Assembly (NCBI GenBank): GCA_034766995.1 | Contig: CM068323.1 | Location: 22,952,346-23,016,345 of the forward strand | DNA from: Acanthacorydalis orientalis | Taxonomy: Eukaryota; Arthropoda; Insecta; Megaloptera; Corydalidae | DNA: 64,000 bases | Reading direction: 5' to 3' | Part shown: positions 51,461 to 62,719 of the stretch, in pieces | Numbering within the stretch: position 1 is the stretch's first letter | Layout of the letters: each line of letters opens with the position of its first letter | Translations under genes and position numbers: made by a program | Notes under the pieces: generated by a model | The model's input: the letters and a program-made list of their open reading frames with translations, nothing else | Told to the model about the DNA's origin: nothing | The model's database searches: none

Positions 51461-51630
51461 AGGCTGATTCAACTTAGGTTTCTACACACAAAAAATAAAA
51501 AAAACATTTATCCCCATTAATTATTTTAGTTCAATTGTACTAAAATACTGAATAAAAAATAACATGACTTTTCTTAATCCCTGTACCTCCTTTCAATAAT
51601 TTCATATGGAAGCCTAAATTAAATCACCCT
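51461..51630. mobile_element. 170-bp MITE with terminal inverted repeats
   Basis: The left end AGGCTGATTCAACTTAGG and the reverse complement of the right end (AGGGTGATTTAATTTAGG) agree at 14 of these 18 positions, and the match continues for four more bases. The element sits between TA runs, consistent with TA target duplication of the Tc1/mariner superfamily. Its 125-bp interior is AT-rich and non-coding, so it is non-autonomous. Its parent transposon is not in the window. Confidence 0.75.
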
Positions 51631-51652
51631 ATATATATATATATGTATAATA

Positions 51653-51684
<32 letters not shown>
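51631..51684. repeat. (TA)n array, right flank of MITE
   Basis: TA runs at 51631-51644 and 51659-51684, joined by GTATAATATAATAT. Confidence 0.9.
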
Positions 51685-52099
51685 AATGTTTCGTCAATCA
51701 CTATATATTATGTTAAGAAACAATTGTTAAATGAATTTGAACCTTAAAAGCGCAAATATAGAGGAGAAATGAGACCCGAAACGAAACTGAAACAGTGGTA
51801 AGTTTTAAAAATAAATTGTAGGAATAAACAATACAACTGTAAACAACGATAAAAAATATATAAATAAATAGTTATATGAATTACTTCATACTATGTAAAT
51901 ATAAATGAATCCGAATTGTTGAATTGTGATAAATAGAAAATTACTTGAAACAGAAAAGAGTTCTACATATCATCCTAACTTTTAAAAAGACACTCGTATC
52001 GAGCACAATATATGTTTGCAACAGAGTTAAAACTCATATCGATTTTTCAATAAATTCCTTCTGCGACAAATAAACATTGAAACAAGTCATATGACTATC

Positions 52100-52310
52100 A
52101 ATGATTTCTGTGCGGACATAGGGCAGCAGAAACGTAATGACCCGTATCTTTTGAATTAACCTTACCTCAGTTTCACTTAGCCTGCTGCCACTACTATACA
52201 TCGACTCTTACTGCACGGCGTTGTTACATCATTAGACCTGACAACGCCCCACCTTGACCCATAGGCTAGAACAGCATTAAGGGTAGCGTCTCGTAATGTT
52301 AACGTTAAAC
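52100..52310. other. GC-richer island, candidate conserved element
   Basis: Contains ATAGGGCAGCAGAAACGTAA, TTACCTCAGTTTCACTTAGC and ACAACGCCCCACCTTGACCC. GGCAGCAG (52122-52129) and CTGCTGCC (52182-52189) are exact reverse complements 52 bases apart and could form a stem. No open frame. Conserved enhancer or structured RNA are both possible. Confidence 0.35.
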
Positions 52311-52435
52311 TGAATACAAAATTTTGATTCTGTTATAAAATAACTTTTAATACAATACAATCCTGACACTGTAAATAAATTCAATTTCAAAAATGATTTT
52401 TTCAATCTATAAAAAACATTTTGTTCTAATCAAAT

Positions 52436-52511
52436 GTACAAATGATCATTGATCATTTTTGATTATTGTTTATGTGAATTTCGTTGGCTCTCTGCGATTT
52501 GTGAGATAAAA
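52436..52511 (+). repeat. Dispersed repeat family, copy E
   Basis: AATGATCATTGATCATTTTT, then GATTATTGTTTATGTG and ATTTCGTTGG match the core of copies A and B. It includes a 19-base palindrome at 52440-52458 (nine-base arms around a single T). Confidence 0.5.
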
Positions 52512-54221
52512 AGGATTCAATTTTGAAAATATATTGTAATAGGTAAAAAAAGATACAGAAAACGATACAGATACGAAAATCAACTACAATTAAACATTTT
52601 ATTTTAAAAAAATGTAGTCAAAACCGTTTGAATTTGCTTTTATTATCTATATATTATTAATATCTTAAATAAAGTAAGTGTTCTTCAAAAGACACTTCGA
52701 TACATGTCTAATAATTTATTCAATTCAAACATTTTGTTCACACATAAAATAACATATATTAACTGTATTGTTTTTTTTTAAAAAAAATTTATTTTAATGC
52801 AAAATATAACTAAAACATAATAAATAAATAAACATTATTTCTTCGGCAATAATGTACTCAATCATAATACACCGTTAACATTAACCTAAAATTTTTTTGC
52901 TATTAAGAACCTTTATCTCATTCGCGATTCAGCAACATCAGCGCCTCTTACACTTTCCCTATTTTGCATCCTGCACACAATCTACATCTCTTATACGTGT
53001 TTGTACATTTTTATTACTTTTAGATACTTCCGATGATAAGATTCATACTACAGTCTGTCTGAAGTGGATCTATTCAAGTACTAGTTGTATAATAAAGCGT
53101 ATCGTATTACGCTCGTTGTTTTGTCCACGACTAACAAGCTTCATTAATATGCATTTCGTAAATGTATTCTCAATCATGCTTATTATTATTGCTTTCAGTT
53201 CTCGCTTCCCTGTACATGTACAATGTATACAGACACATTATACAAAATATTCATGGATGATATATTATAAATAAAACCGTTTATATTGTCAAGATAACGC
53301 AATGCACAGACATGAATTAGTCGCAGAGGTTGAAATATGAAGACTTGAACAGTTTGTAGGGTTTATCTCTTCATTCGACCCTACGAGCTTTCGATAATCT
53401 ATGACCGTAAAGTTTGTTACTATAGCGTTATTAAATATATTCGTAACGAAAACACTGTCATTTCGTGAATTCATATGTATTTCATACAAAAATGTATTTA
53501 TTCAACAATTAAACAGTGATGAATTTATATTTTTCATACATAATCACAACATTGAATCCAAAATAGCGTTGCTGAACGTCCCAGTCGGTTCAATTTTAAA
53601 ATTTTGCATTTTTCCCTGTCTTAAAGCTCTGAGAAAGATGTAACTGTCTTTAAAATTCGCATGAACAATGAACAATAATCGTTTATTGAACTTTTTTAAT
53701 CAAAAAACGGTCTGTGGGTTGTGAGAAAAATGCATTCGTAAAAATGTCTGATTCGTTTATTGTTACAAGCTTGAATTTCTTGTTTAACAAAATTTATTGT
53801 ATTTATTTTAACCGTTTTTTTATTTTATTTATAAATACATTATTTTTTTGTTATTATATATATATCAAATAAAAATATTTTTTCGTTCAGTAGACTGTTT
53901 CATATTTTTTTATGACTATTAAATGAAATAAATTTTACATATATTTACAAACTGTATTTTATCCCACTGTTCACAAGATACCTCGTAAATCGTTAATTAT
54001 TTTTATAGCGGTTAGTAGGTCGTAGATCTATTCATATAATACCGTACAGTTTGCCCATTTAAGCGATATGTAAATTAAGGGTCAACAAGATATGAAATGT
54101 TGAAAGGTGGTAATAGTCATAATATAAGAGAAATACTATATTTTCATTTTGAATTTGTAGCATGAATTCTAATTTGCTTACTCGTCTCTTTTACTATGAA
54201 TATAGAAAAATTTAATACATT

Positions 54222-54257
<36 letters not shown>
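54222..54257. repeat. Compound (CT)n(TA)n microsatellite
   Basis: CT run of about 19 bp joined directly to a TA run of about 17 bp. Confidence 0.95.
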
Positions 54258-54638
54258 CCAAAACTCTGCAAATTACAAACTCCAAATTTCTCAAAAAATC
54301 CTTATTAGGAACAATTCCTGAATTTATTTTATTTTAAAAGAGCATTTTTTTATTAGCTGCAGCTCAGATTTTTTTAATTTTTATAAATAATAAACACAAA
54401 ACAGAAATAATAAATTTCCAATAAAAAATTAAACACTTTTCTTAGAAATTAGACGTTAAAAGAATTCTATGAATAAAACTTACGAACTCAAATAACAATT
54501 TTCAAATATTTTTTTTAAACATGTCATTTTTATTTACAGATGTGTGATTTTATCTGCCGCCAGTAATTTATTTCTTACTATGTAAATTACTATATTGAAT
54601 AATGTCTTTTATGCGGTATAAAATCTAATATATTTTAC

Positions 54639-54659
54639 ATATATATATATATATATATT
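54639..54659. repeat. (TA)n microsatellite, short
   Basis: Pure TA run of about 21 bp. Confidence 0.9.
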
Positions 54660-55406
54660 TCAATCAACTCTTCTAACAAATCCATGGATAATTTGTTGAA
54701 TTTATACAAATTCTTAAGTAAATTATTATAAATTATGTTAACAGATCATTTACATGTTAGAATTAATAATATTTATGTATGAAGTTGAACTAAATATCTT
54801 AACAGCCACATGTTTAAGAGATTACTGCTCTGCATCTACGAGACTTAGTGTTGAAAGATAGTAGTTATTTCAGAAGGATTTTAACATTCTGTGAAACAGA
54901 CAGGGTAATTCTGAATGAATTAATAAATCTGTTGTTTGGAAGTTTGGTATATTGTTATATCATTTGAAATAATAATACTACACTTATTCAAATCTGTCTA
55001 GTTTTTTAAATCATTTAATGTTTTTTATCATTTACACACGTTGTTGCGAATTGAATATGAAAAGGTTTTTGTTTAATTATATTTTTAATTTTTTTAAAAA
55101 AAGTATTGATGCTAGTAGTAGAAAACAAAAACTAACTTACGCAATAGAATGAAAATCGTTAATAAAACGTATCAAAAGGATTATAGGTAAAAAATATACA
55201 ATTAGAGTTTCAATTTCTATACTGTTTATAAATATTTAATGTTTTCTGAAACAGTGCTGAGTCTGCATGTATGAACTTCTGAAAAATATGTTCATAGCGT
55301 GGAATAAAAATAATATGTTGTGTCTTTTAAGGTAAATTTAATTAATTAAATATTTAAAGGATATTAATTCTTTTTAAACTTTAGGAAAATAATTTTATTT
55401 TCCATT

Positions 55407-55408
<2 letters not shown>

Positions 55409-55440
<32 letters not shown>
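55409..55440. repeat. (TA)n microsatellite
   Basis: TA run of about 32 bp, ending in TGTATG. Confidence 0.95.
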
Positions 55441-55445
<5 letters not shown>

Positions 55446-55489
55446 TAATATATCAGATTGATAGAAAGATAATTTGTGTAAAAATACCG

Positions 55490-55960
55490 CATATCTCAAC
55501 TGATACGCGAAATCAATTCACGTCAGAAGTCATAAGCAATAACATTTCGTCAATCGATTTATTCAATTTTTGTGAGTGATCACTTTTCTCGAGCGTGAAA
55601 TAATTTTCTACCAGAGAATTACACGCACCGCGTTCCTTTAACAAAATTACCGTAATTAAATTAACAGACGTAAAGAGGCGAGAGTATTCTGAAAAGTAAA
55701 TCGATAAAGAAGACGAGAAATGCAGAGTGTGAGGATTTTTTCTGTTAGGCGCAACGACATGCGCATTTACGAAACAATTAGCACTTTAGGCTGACTTCCA
55801 AAGGAGTAGGCAGTGAGGCACATTTGTTGTATGTTCCTCCACGTCGCCGTTCTACGCCCGAACGACTTTAATCAAATGCGTACAAAGAAAATGGAATCGT
55901 TGTATCATTGTGAATCATAATGGAAATGGAAGATCGTCGGCCGGTACTACTTGTACGTTC
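55490..55960. other. CpG-rich island, candidate conserved element
   Basis: Long GC-richer block with ACACGCACCGCGTTCC, GGCGCAACGACATGCGCAT, CTCCACGTCGCCGTTCTACG and GATCGTCGGCCGGTAC, interleaved with A/T cores such as AAACAATTAGCAC and TTTAATCAAATGCG. No open frame spans it. The dense CpG plus homeodomain-type words resemble insect developmental enhancers; this is inference. Confidence 0.35.
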
Positions 55961-56341
55961 AGTTCTCTTTTTTATGTCTGTAGTTATTTTTAATTTTGTA
56001 GTACATTACTGCAGAAGATTATGAAATGTATACACAGATATAAAAAAGAATAATGTAGTCTCGTTTGCCATACTTTCACTGTGCACTCGTATATTCGCCA
56101 TGATACGATGTGAACGTTTCATTTTTCAAATTAGTTCAGTAGTTTTAGAGCCGTTCTTCAATTTGAATTATGCTTTAAGTCATTCTCTTATACCACGCTA
56201 TTGCTGTACGTTTACAAGTGTTTTATTTTTATTGAGGGTTTTAATAAATTTCAACTTGTCGGGGAAATTTTCATTTATTTAAGTTCGAAATTTATTAAAC
56301 ACTCAAAAGGATAAAGAACTGTGAGTTTTTACGTTTTTCAA

Positions 56342-56346
<5 letters not shown>

Positions 56347-56382
<36 letters not shown>
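56347..56382. repeat. (TA)n microsatellite
   Basis: Pure TA run of about 36 bp. Confidence 0.95.
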
Positions 56383-56386
<4 letters not shown>

Positions 56387-56532
56387 AAGAGAAATTCCTT
56401 CTTTGAAACAGTACAAAATAGATTTGGTTTATTTATTAAGTTAAAAATAAATAAATTTAAAAATAAAAGCCTATTTCATTTGATGTATATGTACACAAAT
56501 GTGTTAATTCTTAAATAAGGACTTTCAAAAAA

Positions 56533-56670
56533 TTAATCTCGCCACAGAAACTTAATTTTTTTCCATCTAACAATGGTTAATGATTGATTATCAATCATTT
56601 TTGATTTTCACGTGTATTTTTTTTCCATAACAATTCCATTATCCTCAGAATGCTAAGGTTAATTAGCTTA
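56533..56670 (+). repeat. Dispersed repeat family, copy B
   Basis: AATCTCGCCACAGAAAC, a T-rich stretch, AATGATTGATTATCAATCAT (an inverted repeat), TTTTTGATTTTCACGTGTAT and ATTATCCTCAGAATGCTAAG follow the block order of copy A. Another copy (C) starts 87 bp downstream. Confidence 0.55.
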
Positions 56671-56756
56671 GTTATTAAACATTTTTGATGAGAACTTTTT
56701 TGTAGATCATAGCATAAGTGACAATAAGAATTCTAAAGAAAATTCATTTTCACAAA

Positions 56757-56880
56757 TGAATTTCTCACTTAAAGCTACAAAAACGTTTTTTATTTAAAAT
56801 TTCCAATAATTAATTATCGATGATTTTTGATTGTTCCTTATATGTCCCTATAGTCCATATACTCAGAACTCTATGATATA
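56757..56880 (+). repeat. Dispersed repeat family, copy C
   Basis: ATTTCTCACTTAAAGCTAC, AATAATTAATTATCGATG, ATTTTTGATTGTTCCTTATA and ATACTCAGAACTCTATG preserve the family block order in more diverged form. Tandem with copy B. Confidence 0.5.
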
Positions 56881-57387
56881 GAAAAAATATATTTGTCTGC
56901 ACCTTAATTATAATGTCAATATAAATTTTCTTTCTCAACATTAAACTCTCTTTATAATAACACATTTTTATCTTTTATACCAGTCGATACTTCGTTAATT
57001 TTTTTTAAATCACCATTACTTAATTTTTCTAATCAAAGTTTTGATATTAAACAATAAAATGAACATTTTTAATTAAACAATTTTTTTGTAGTTTTTGGCG
57101 CGTGAGAATAGTTCAATAATAATATTTTTATCTACTCATAACTCCATGCTATATTACATTTCGCCAGATATTTGTTTTCTTTATCATTATATAACAGAAA
57201 ATCTAAAAGAAAATATACTTCTCCATCATGTGTTCATTTTCATCGACGTTTATTTTTTTATTTAAAAATAAAATGCGAAACAAGATGATGTTTGGTAGAT
57301 AAAGAAATTATATATTCAGTTAAATAGATATTTCTCAATATCTTTGAATTTTATCATCAAAAAAGAATATTATTTTTGAACAGACCT

Positions 57388-57390
<3 letters not shown>

Positions 57391-57427
<37 letters not shown>
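57391..57427. repeat. (TA)n microsatellite
   Basis: Pure TA run of about 37 bp. Confidence 0.95.
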
Positions 57428-57431
<4 letters not shown>

Positions 57432-57714
57432 GTTTAAGACATTTCTAAATAAATATTATTAAAGATAATGAAGAGTATAATCAATGAAATAAAAACTTTT
57501 TTGTCGTTTGAAACATATTTTGTCTTGAAAAGGACATGAAAAATTTAAATGAAACTTTTGTGAAAAAGACTGTATGTATATATATATATACACAAGAGTG
57601 TGTGTATACATTTGTGCGAATGCACGTATATCGGTATTTCGTACGTGTTCTGCGTGTTCACATAATTCCATTTTGTCTTAGATGCGAGTGTCAAAAAATA
57701 TATGCAAATTGTCT

Positions 57715-58095
57715 TGATGCTTTTAGTTTGTACATATATTCGATATTCGTCATGTCGGGTCGTGGCGTCGCGACGTTATCTCTCCGTGGAATGTTTCCGC
57801 CGCGGCAGAAAAAAAATGCGGTGCCTGCGCCCGCAAGGTGTGAAATATGTGCCGTGGCGTAACGCGGTCGTGACGAGGCGACGAGAACGCGTCGACAGCG
57901 TCTGTATTCGCGGCATTCGTCTGATGAATGTCACTAAATTCGTTACCTGCAGAGCCTCTAATAAAGACGACAAATTGAGCGACGGGAACAACGTCGCTTC
58001 GCGCGCTTTTTATATCCCGTAAACAGGCGAAATGATAAATGGGATTTATCTTTAGTGTGCTGTAAAAATGTCACGGGCGAAAGGTTAAATTATTC
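57715..58095. other. Most GC- and CpG-rich island in the window
   Basis: Contains GTCGGGTCGTGGCGTCGCG, TTTCCGCCGCGGCAG, AACGCGGTCGTGACGAGGCG and CGTCGCTTCGCGCGC. Its right edge carries CCGTAAACAGGCG (forkhead-like) and the inverted pair at 58034-58050. Overlapping frames on both strands (57536-57862, 57702-58022, 57776-57991) are expected in GC-rich DNA and match no family. It may be a conserved regulatory element or, less likely, a CpG-type promoter or first exon. Confidence 0.4.
58034..58050. promoter_or_regulatory. Inverted GATAAAT pair
   Basis: GATAAAT and its exact reverse complement ATTTATC are separated by GGG, the same arm length and spacer as the pair at 41107-41123. A GATA-like or homeodomain dimer site is possible; binding is inferred. 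Confidence 0.25.
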
Positions 58096-58733
58096 ATTTT
58101 TTTATTTTACGGGAAATAAGCAAGCGTTTACGTTGTAATGGATATGACGTTGACATGACTTTAATTTGATGAACGTGTGTGTAACGAACTTTTTTGTTTT
58201 TGGTTAAAAAATAGGTTCGGCTGATGAACGATAGAAATACTTTATTTATGTGTACATTAGTGCGGACTTTTTTTCATACGAAGTTTTGTTTTCGTTATGA
58301 ATGGTCTGACACGAACAACAATTAGTATTCAGTCATCACTTTATTTAGTGAGCTTTGTTCATTTTTTTTATTTCCTACGAACTTGATTGTAGATTTATCT
58401 TTTTATACTCTTTTTCCTTTTCACATTAGTTATTTTAGACAAATATCGACAACGAACATTATTTAGGAAAACTTTTATTCAAATCTAAATATCCTATTCA
58501 AGATAAAAACTTAATTATGAAATACATCAACGAATCATACCACATTGATCTGTTCTCTGTTAAATTTTGATTAGTTCAGCAACAAATATTTTTCTCTTCA
58601 ATTCAATATCAATTCATAAATGATTTTTTTTTTCAGATCAAAAACCACAAAACTATTCTGATCAAAAAACTTAAGTATCGATGTCATTTGATGTAACTGT
58701 GTGTGTGAAATATTCCCGTGATGTATATGGAGG

Positions 58734-58800
58734 CAGTTAAACCTCATACCGGGGGGGATCCTATTTAGTTAAACCATTTATCTATACCTTTAAATGGGAG
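58734..58800 (+). mobile_element. Possible second pogo/Tigger-like end
   Basis: CAGTTAAACCTCATACCGGG shares CAGTYAAACCTC with the end at 19152. A run of seven G follows. No opposite end is found. Weaker than the 19152 candidate because it lacks an adjacent TA. Confidence 0.25.
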
Positions 58801-59496
58801 CCAATGGAAAAAATGCAACAGATGAGTATTGCAATGTATATTAGCACATGATACAGAAATAATGATTATTACAATCTTCAAAATTAAAAAAATACTGCAA
58901 AGTTTGCACTTTAAAGGAATAGGCCAATCTATTAAGATTCTCATTTATAGTGAAATAACAATTAATTATTTTTTTCGGTTAACTTATTATATGATAATAT
59001 TTGGAAGTATTCTTTCTGAGATAAATTAAAAAAGAATTTACTAAAATCAAAATACAATCGCGAATACTGATATTAACTACGATTAGATTCATTCTCTCTC
59101 GATTTAAAAAAAGACAAATATAATGGAGGACACTTCAGCGTCCATTATAGAAATCTAAGCTTCAATATCGATGTATAAATTCAAACGGAAGTTTTTACTC
59201 AACTATAATTGATAATTTTTAATAGTTGAGTTGAGATGTATGAATACACGAATATAAAAATATTCTTCTAACAAAAAGAACAGTTATAAATATGTGAACT
59301 CAAAAGATACAAATTATTTAAGATAACTTGTGCCTGTATCTGTGTCTGAAGACAACGATATTGTCGTCGAAAAACTAACCTACTTGTTTTAAAATGATTT
59401 ATTTTACGTGCAGGGTTAAAGAAAGTCGCTTTGAAAAAATTAGGTTTGATAGATCAAACAGTATAAGAGTTTAAAGAGAATAGATAGACAGAGAGA

Positions 59497-59498
<2 letters not shown>

Positions 59499-59551
<53 letters not shown>
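59499..59551. repeat. (TA)n microsatellite
   Basis: Pure TA run of about 53 bp, preceded by TAGATAGACAGAGAGACC. Confidence 0.95.
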
Positions 59552-59554
<3 letters not shown>

Positions 59555-60284
59555 CATACTGAATCAAATAAGGTATATAATTCATTAATTACTTTAGACA
59601 CGTAACTGTAAATGTTGAAAAATGTCAACTGATAAATGAAAATAATGAATGATTGATAACATATTATTGTATTTTTCCACGTAGTTGATAATCCTTGTTA
59701 GTATAAATACACTGTCATTTAAACCTGAGCTCTGAAATTATACTTGTGATTCTTAAAATGTCCTTCATAGAAATTCAAGAACACATATATACATATAACT
59801 TCACATTATCTCTTACATAGGAGACTGCACACAATTGTTAGAAGTTGCAAACGTGTCGGAAAAATCTGTCACCGTGAAGTCAGCAGTTTTTTTTCCTCTG
59901 CACCATTTTATGAATTCATTTACCCATGGCCAAGGTTGTGTCAGCTTTTTTGCATTTAACATCTTATTATCCATATTTCTTAAAGGGAAGCTTTTCTAAC
60001 AATAGTGACGATTACATTTGAATTTCGTTACGTCGATGTAATCAATTCTTTCTCTCGCGTTCAGTTCGTTTATATCAGCAATATAAAATGCCATATGAAA
60101 GATTTAACAGAAAATACGATTGAATAAAATTAGCACTGTAAATATAAACATTTAGAGATAAATGTTTACATATTTAATATATATTTAAATCTTGATAGAA
60201 TTTACACATGTTGTTTTATACAAAGTGTGTTGAATGTTATGAATATTTCACATCTACTTCTATGTATTTTAATATCGTGGTTAT

Positions 60285-60330
60285 TTAACCTTTGACGACA
60301 AACGTGCGGTCACTGAAACCGTTATAAAAT
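60285..60330 (+). mobile_element. Possible piggyBac-like terminal remnant
   Basis: TTAACCTTTGACGACAAACG followed by TGCGGTCACTGAAACCG resembles piggyBac-type ends (TTAA target, CCYTTG start, internal GGTCACTGAGACC-type palindrome). It parallels the end at 10444. No partner end or transposase frame. Confidence 0.35.
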
Positions 60331-61338
60331 TTAATGTACAATGCTACATTCTGCGAAATTCTCATTCGATGAATAACGCTCGTGTACGTTTTACTTCTGC
60401 AACAGTTTGTCCAAACAAACGACCGAATTCAGTTATTTGCTTTTATTTGTTTAGTGAGGACATTTGAAATTCTTGAAGAGCCCTCAAGACCGCATGTTAC
60501 GAATGTGATATGAATAAAAAATATAGAATTTTGTGAGGAGTTTTCGTATATTAATTAAATAAATTTGATTTAATGAAAAAAAAACGGTATACACTTTTTA
60601 AAATATATAGAAAATTCAAAATAAAAGAACATATATAAAAGTATTTCAACCCGATTAAGAAATATCCTTGTAAGCTAATAAAACTATAACTGATCTTCTA
60701 AAACAAAATGTATTAATTTTTCTTGATTATCATAATAAGAAAATAATCTCGAAGAAAATACATACAAAGAGAGAGATTATTTTACACCTAATTAACTCGA
60801 TATATTTCGACACGGTTTCTAATCATGTAAATCATTTATTCACTGTTACATATTAAGCTTGTATGCTGTACGATGTGTAATTTAACAGTCGATTTGCAAC
60901 TCTTGAGCGAAATCAATTCCGTTGCTCATGTTACATCTCATCAGTCAAGTATTCTGCATCGATTTTAAATTTTCACGTTTAACGTAATACAGAGAATTGA
61001 TATCGGACTGAAATTGAAGCGAACGGATCAACTTGACGGGCAGACGGTGTGATTTGATCATATTATTAACCGCGATGACCCTAAAATATGATCCCGGCCT
61101 GAGAATGTAAGTGAAAAAGGAGCATATAAGTTTTTATGTTAAGGTCAGCAGTACATCGTAAAAAATAGCTGAGTTCAATTTTATACGACGATTCTTTTCC
61201 ACGTTCATCAATTTTATCCCCGAGACTCTAACTAGTGTTGGTTTTACGATACAGTTGCAGACGCTTTATACTTCAATAAATAAATAGTTTGGTTCGTGTA
61301 TGAAATTTGGGAACTGTTTTGCTGGTTAGATATAAACA
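60331..61338. other. AT-rich DNA with GC-richer island at 60880-61270
   Basis: The island contains CAACTTGACGGGCAGACGG, ACCGCGATGACCCTAAAATA and GATCCCGGCCTGAG. No open frame of note. Candidate conserved non-coding DNA. Confidence 0.3.
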
Positions 61339-61339
61339 A

Positions 61340-61369
61340 TATATATATATATATAAAGAGAGAGAAAGT
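61340..61369. repeat. Compound (TA)n(GA)n microsatellite
   Basis: TA run of about 16 bp, then AAAGAGAGAGAAAG. Confidence 0.85.
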
Positions 61370-61892
61370 TTGGCTTATTAAATATTCCGCTCAATGATTT
61401 TGTTTCTACTTTACAAGAACACTCTAAAAGAAATTTTAACAGAAAGTCAATATTAGGTTAGTACACATGAAATTTCCAGGCCACTACCGATTTTTTCCAA
61501 ATAGCATGTTATTTACAAGGCAATCATTCATGCTATCAATCAAAGTTACTATTATATGTTACATTTTTCAGATATTTTTATAAACATTTCAATAATCGTA
61601 AAGTATTCGAATTAAATCGGCAGATTAGAAATTGTAGAACAGACCCAGTTTAATATTACAAAAAAAATTAAATCCCTATTTTCCATAAAATGTTTCCATA
61701 TGATATGATATGAGTTTGTTGTTATATAAAAAATATTGATCAATAAAAATATAGTTCAAAAACACACAATTACATTTTTAATAAACAACTTTTATAGATT
61801 GGTTAACACGACTATCAGTGTGGTTGGATTGACTTTCAGTAATTAATTTTTCGTTTATCGCATAAACCAAAAACAATTTCAGTCAAAAATGT

Positions 61893-61972
61893 TCAGTAAT
61901 TAATTTTGAATCATTTTTTATTGTTACTTATTTGCATTTCATACGTGACGATGTCTACTTTAGAACAGTAAG
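61893..61972 (+). repeat. Dispersed repeat family, copy F
   Basis: AGTAATTAATTTTGAATCAT, TTTTTATTGTTACTTATTTG and CATTTCATACGTGACGATG match the family core loosely. The most diverged of the copies listed. Confidence 0.35.
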
Positions 61973-62651
61973 ACACAGATAAATATAAATTCTTATGTAA
62001 AAGACATTTCTGTATTTTAGCACTTTGAGAATGTAAAATAATAAGGAAAATATGCAAAGGCAACAATAAAAAATGAACTAAAATTAATTATTAAATATTT
62101 TTAACACACATTTTGAGTGGTCAATGTATGAGTGAAAAATTTATTTATGAAAATGTTGTTACAGTCAGATGAGATACATATCGTAACTCTTAAGTTGTCA
62201 GTTTGTTTTTTTTTATGGGATCCGTTTAGTTATAAAGTATTAATCATTTCAATTTTCAAAAGACAAATCAAAATATAAAATTAACATATTTAGAATAAAC
62301 AAATTTAAATTATTAATTACACTGTTGATATACTTATTAAAAAATATTTTTTTCAAGACTAACTTAAATTTGATTTTCAGATAATGTGTATATATTTGTG
62401 TGTCTCAAATGTCATTTCAATAAACTCTACTATATTATTTTGTCTTCCTTCTATGTTTCATCCTACTTCATTCGGATTCAGTAACAGTATTCGTTCATAA
62501 TTTATCCTTTATCCTTGGAACAGATGCTCATTTTCAATTAAAATGTACTTTTTACGATGTCTGAAATTGTCATTTTATTTCTTATCCACTGATTTATATT
62601 TAATCCTTTACTTTTCGTTGTAATTGCAAATAAGCTTTTTATATTATTATT

Positions 62652-62658
62652 TCCCTCT

Positions 62659-62715
<57 letters not shown>
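62652..62715. repeat. Compound (CT)n(TA)n microsatellite
   Basis: CCCTCTCTTTATATAT leads into a pure TA run of about 54 bp. Confidence 0.95.

Positions 62716-62719
<4 letters not shown>

Larger units (their letters stand above)
52512..55485. other. AT-rich non-coding DNA, GC-richer at 52900-53640
   Basis: The longest frame of the window, 52897-53274 (125 codons), has no ATG until about two-thirds through and no domain I know. The sequence beneath it is modestly GC-richer with CTTCATTAATATGCATTTC, a POU/homeodomain-like word. A minus-strand frame 53289-53489 and a plus frame 53401-53643 overlap each other. Non-coding is the simplest reading. Confidence 0.5.
55961..57700. other. AT-rich non-coding DNA
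   Basis: The small ATG frame at 56100-56282 is unrecognised. Two copies of the dispersed repeat family lie in tandem at 56533-56880. No gene seen. Confidence 0.55.
58096..60280. other. AT-rich non-coding DNA
   Basis: No gene seen. The frame 58829-59029 opens with TTG-type initiation and is unrecognised. Weakly GC-richer patches lie at 58096-58320 and 59800-60080. Confidence 0.55.

Noticed and set aside
52897..53274. 125-codon frame, the longest in the window
   Set aside because: It opens with TTG, its first ATG comes only after about two-thirds of the length, and the residues match no family I know. A regulatory or neutral reading is simpler.
57752..57862. Start resembling histone H4 (MSGRG)
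   Set aside because: Only five residues agree. The frame then diverges completely and stops after 36 codons, so this is chance in a CpG-rich island.
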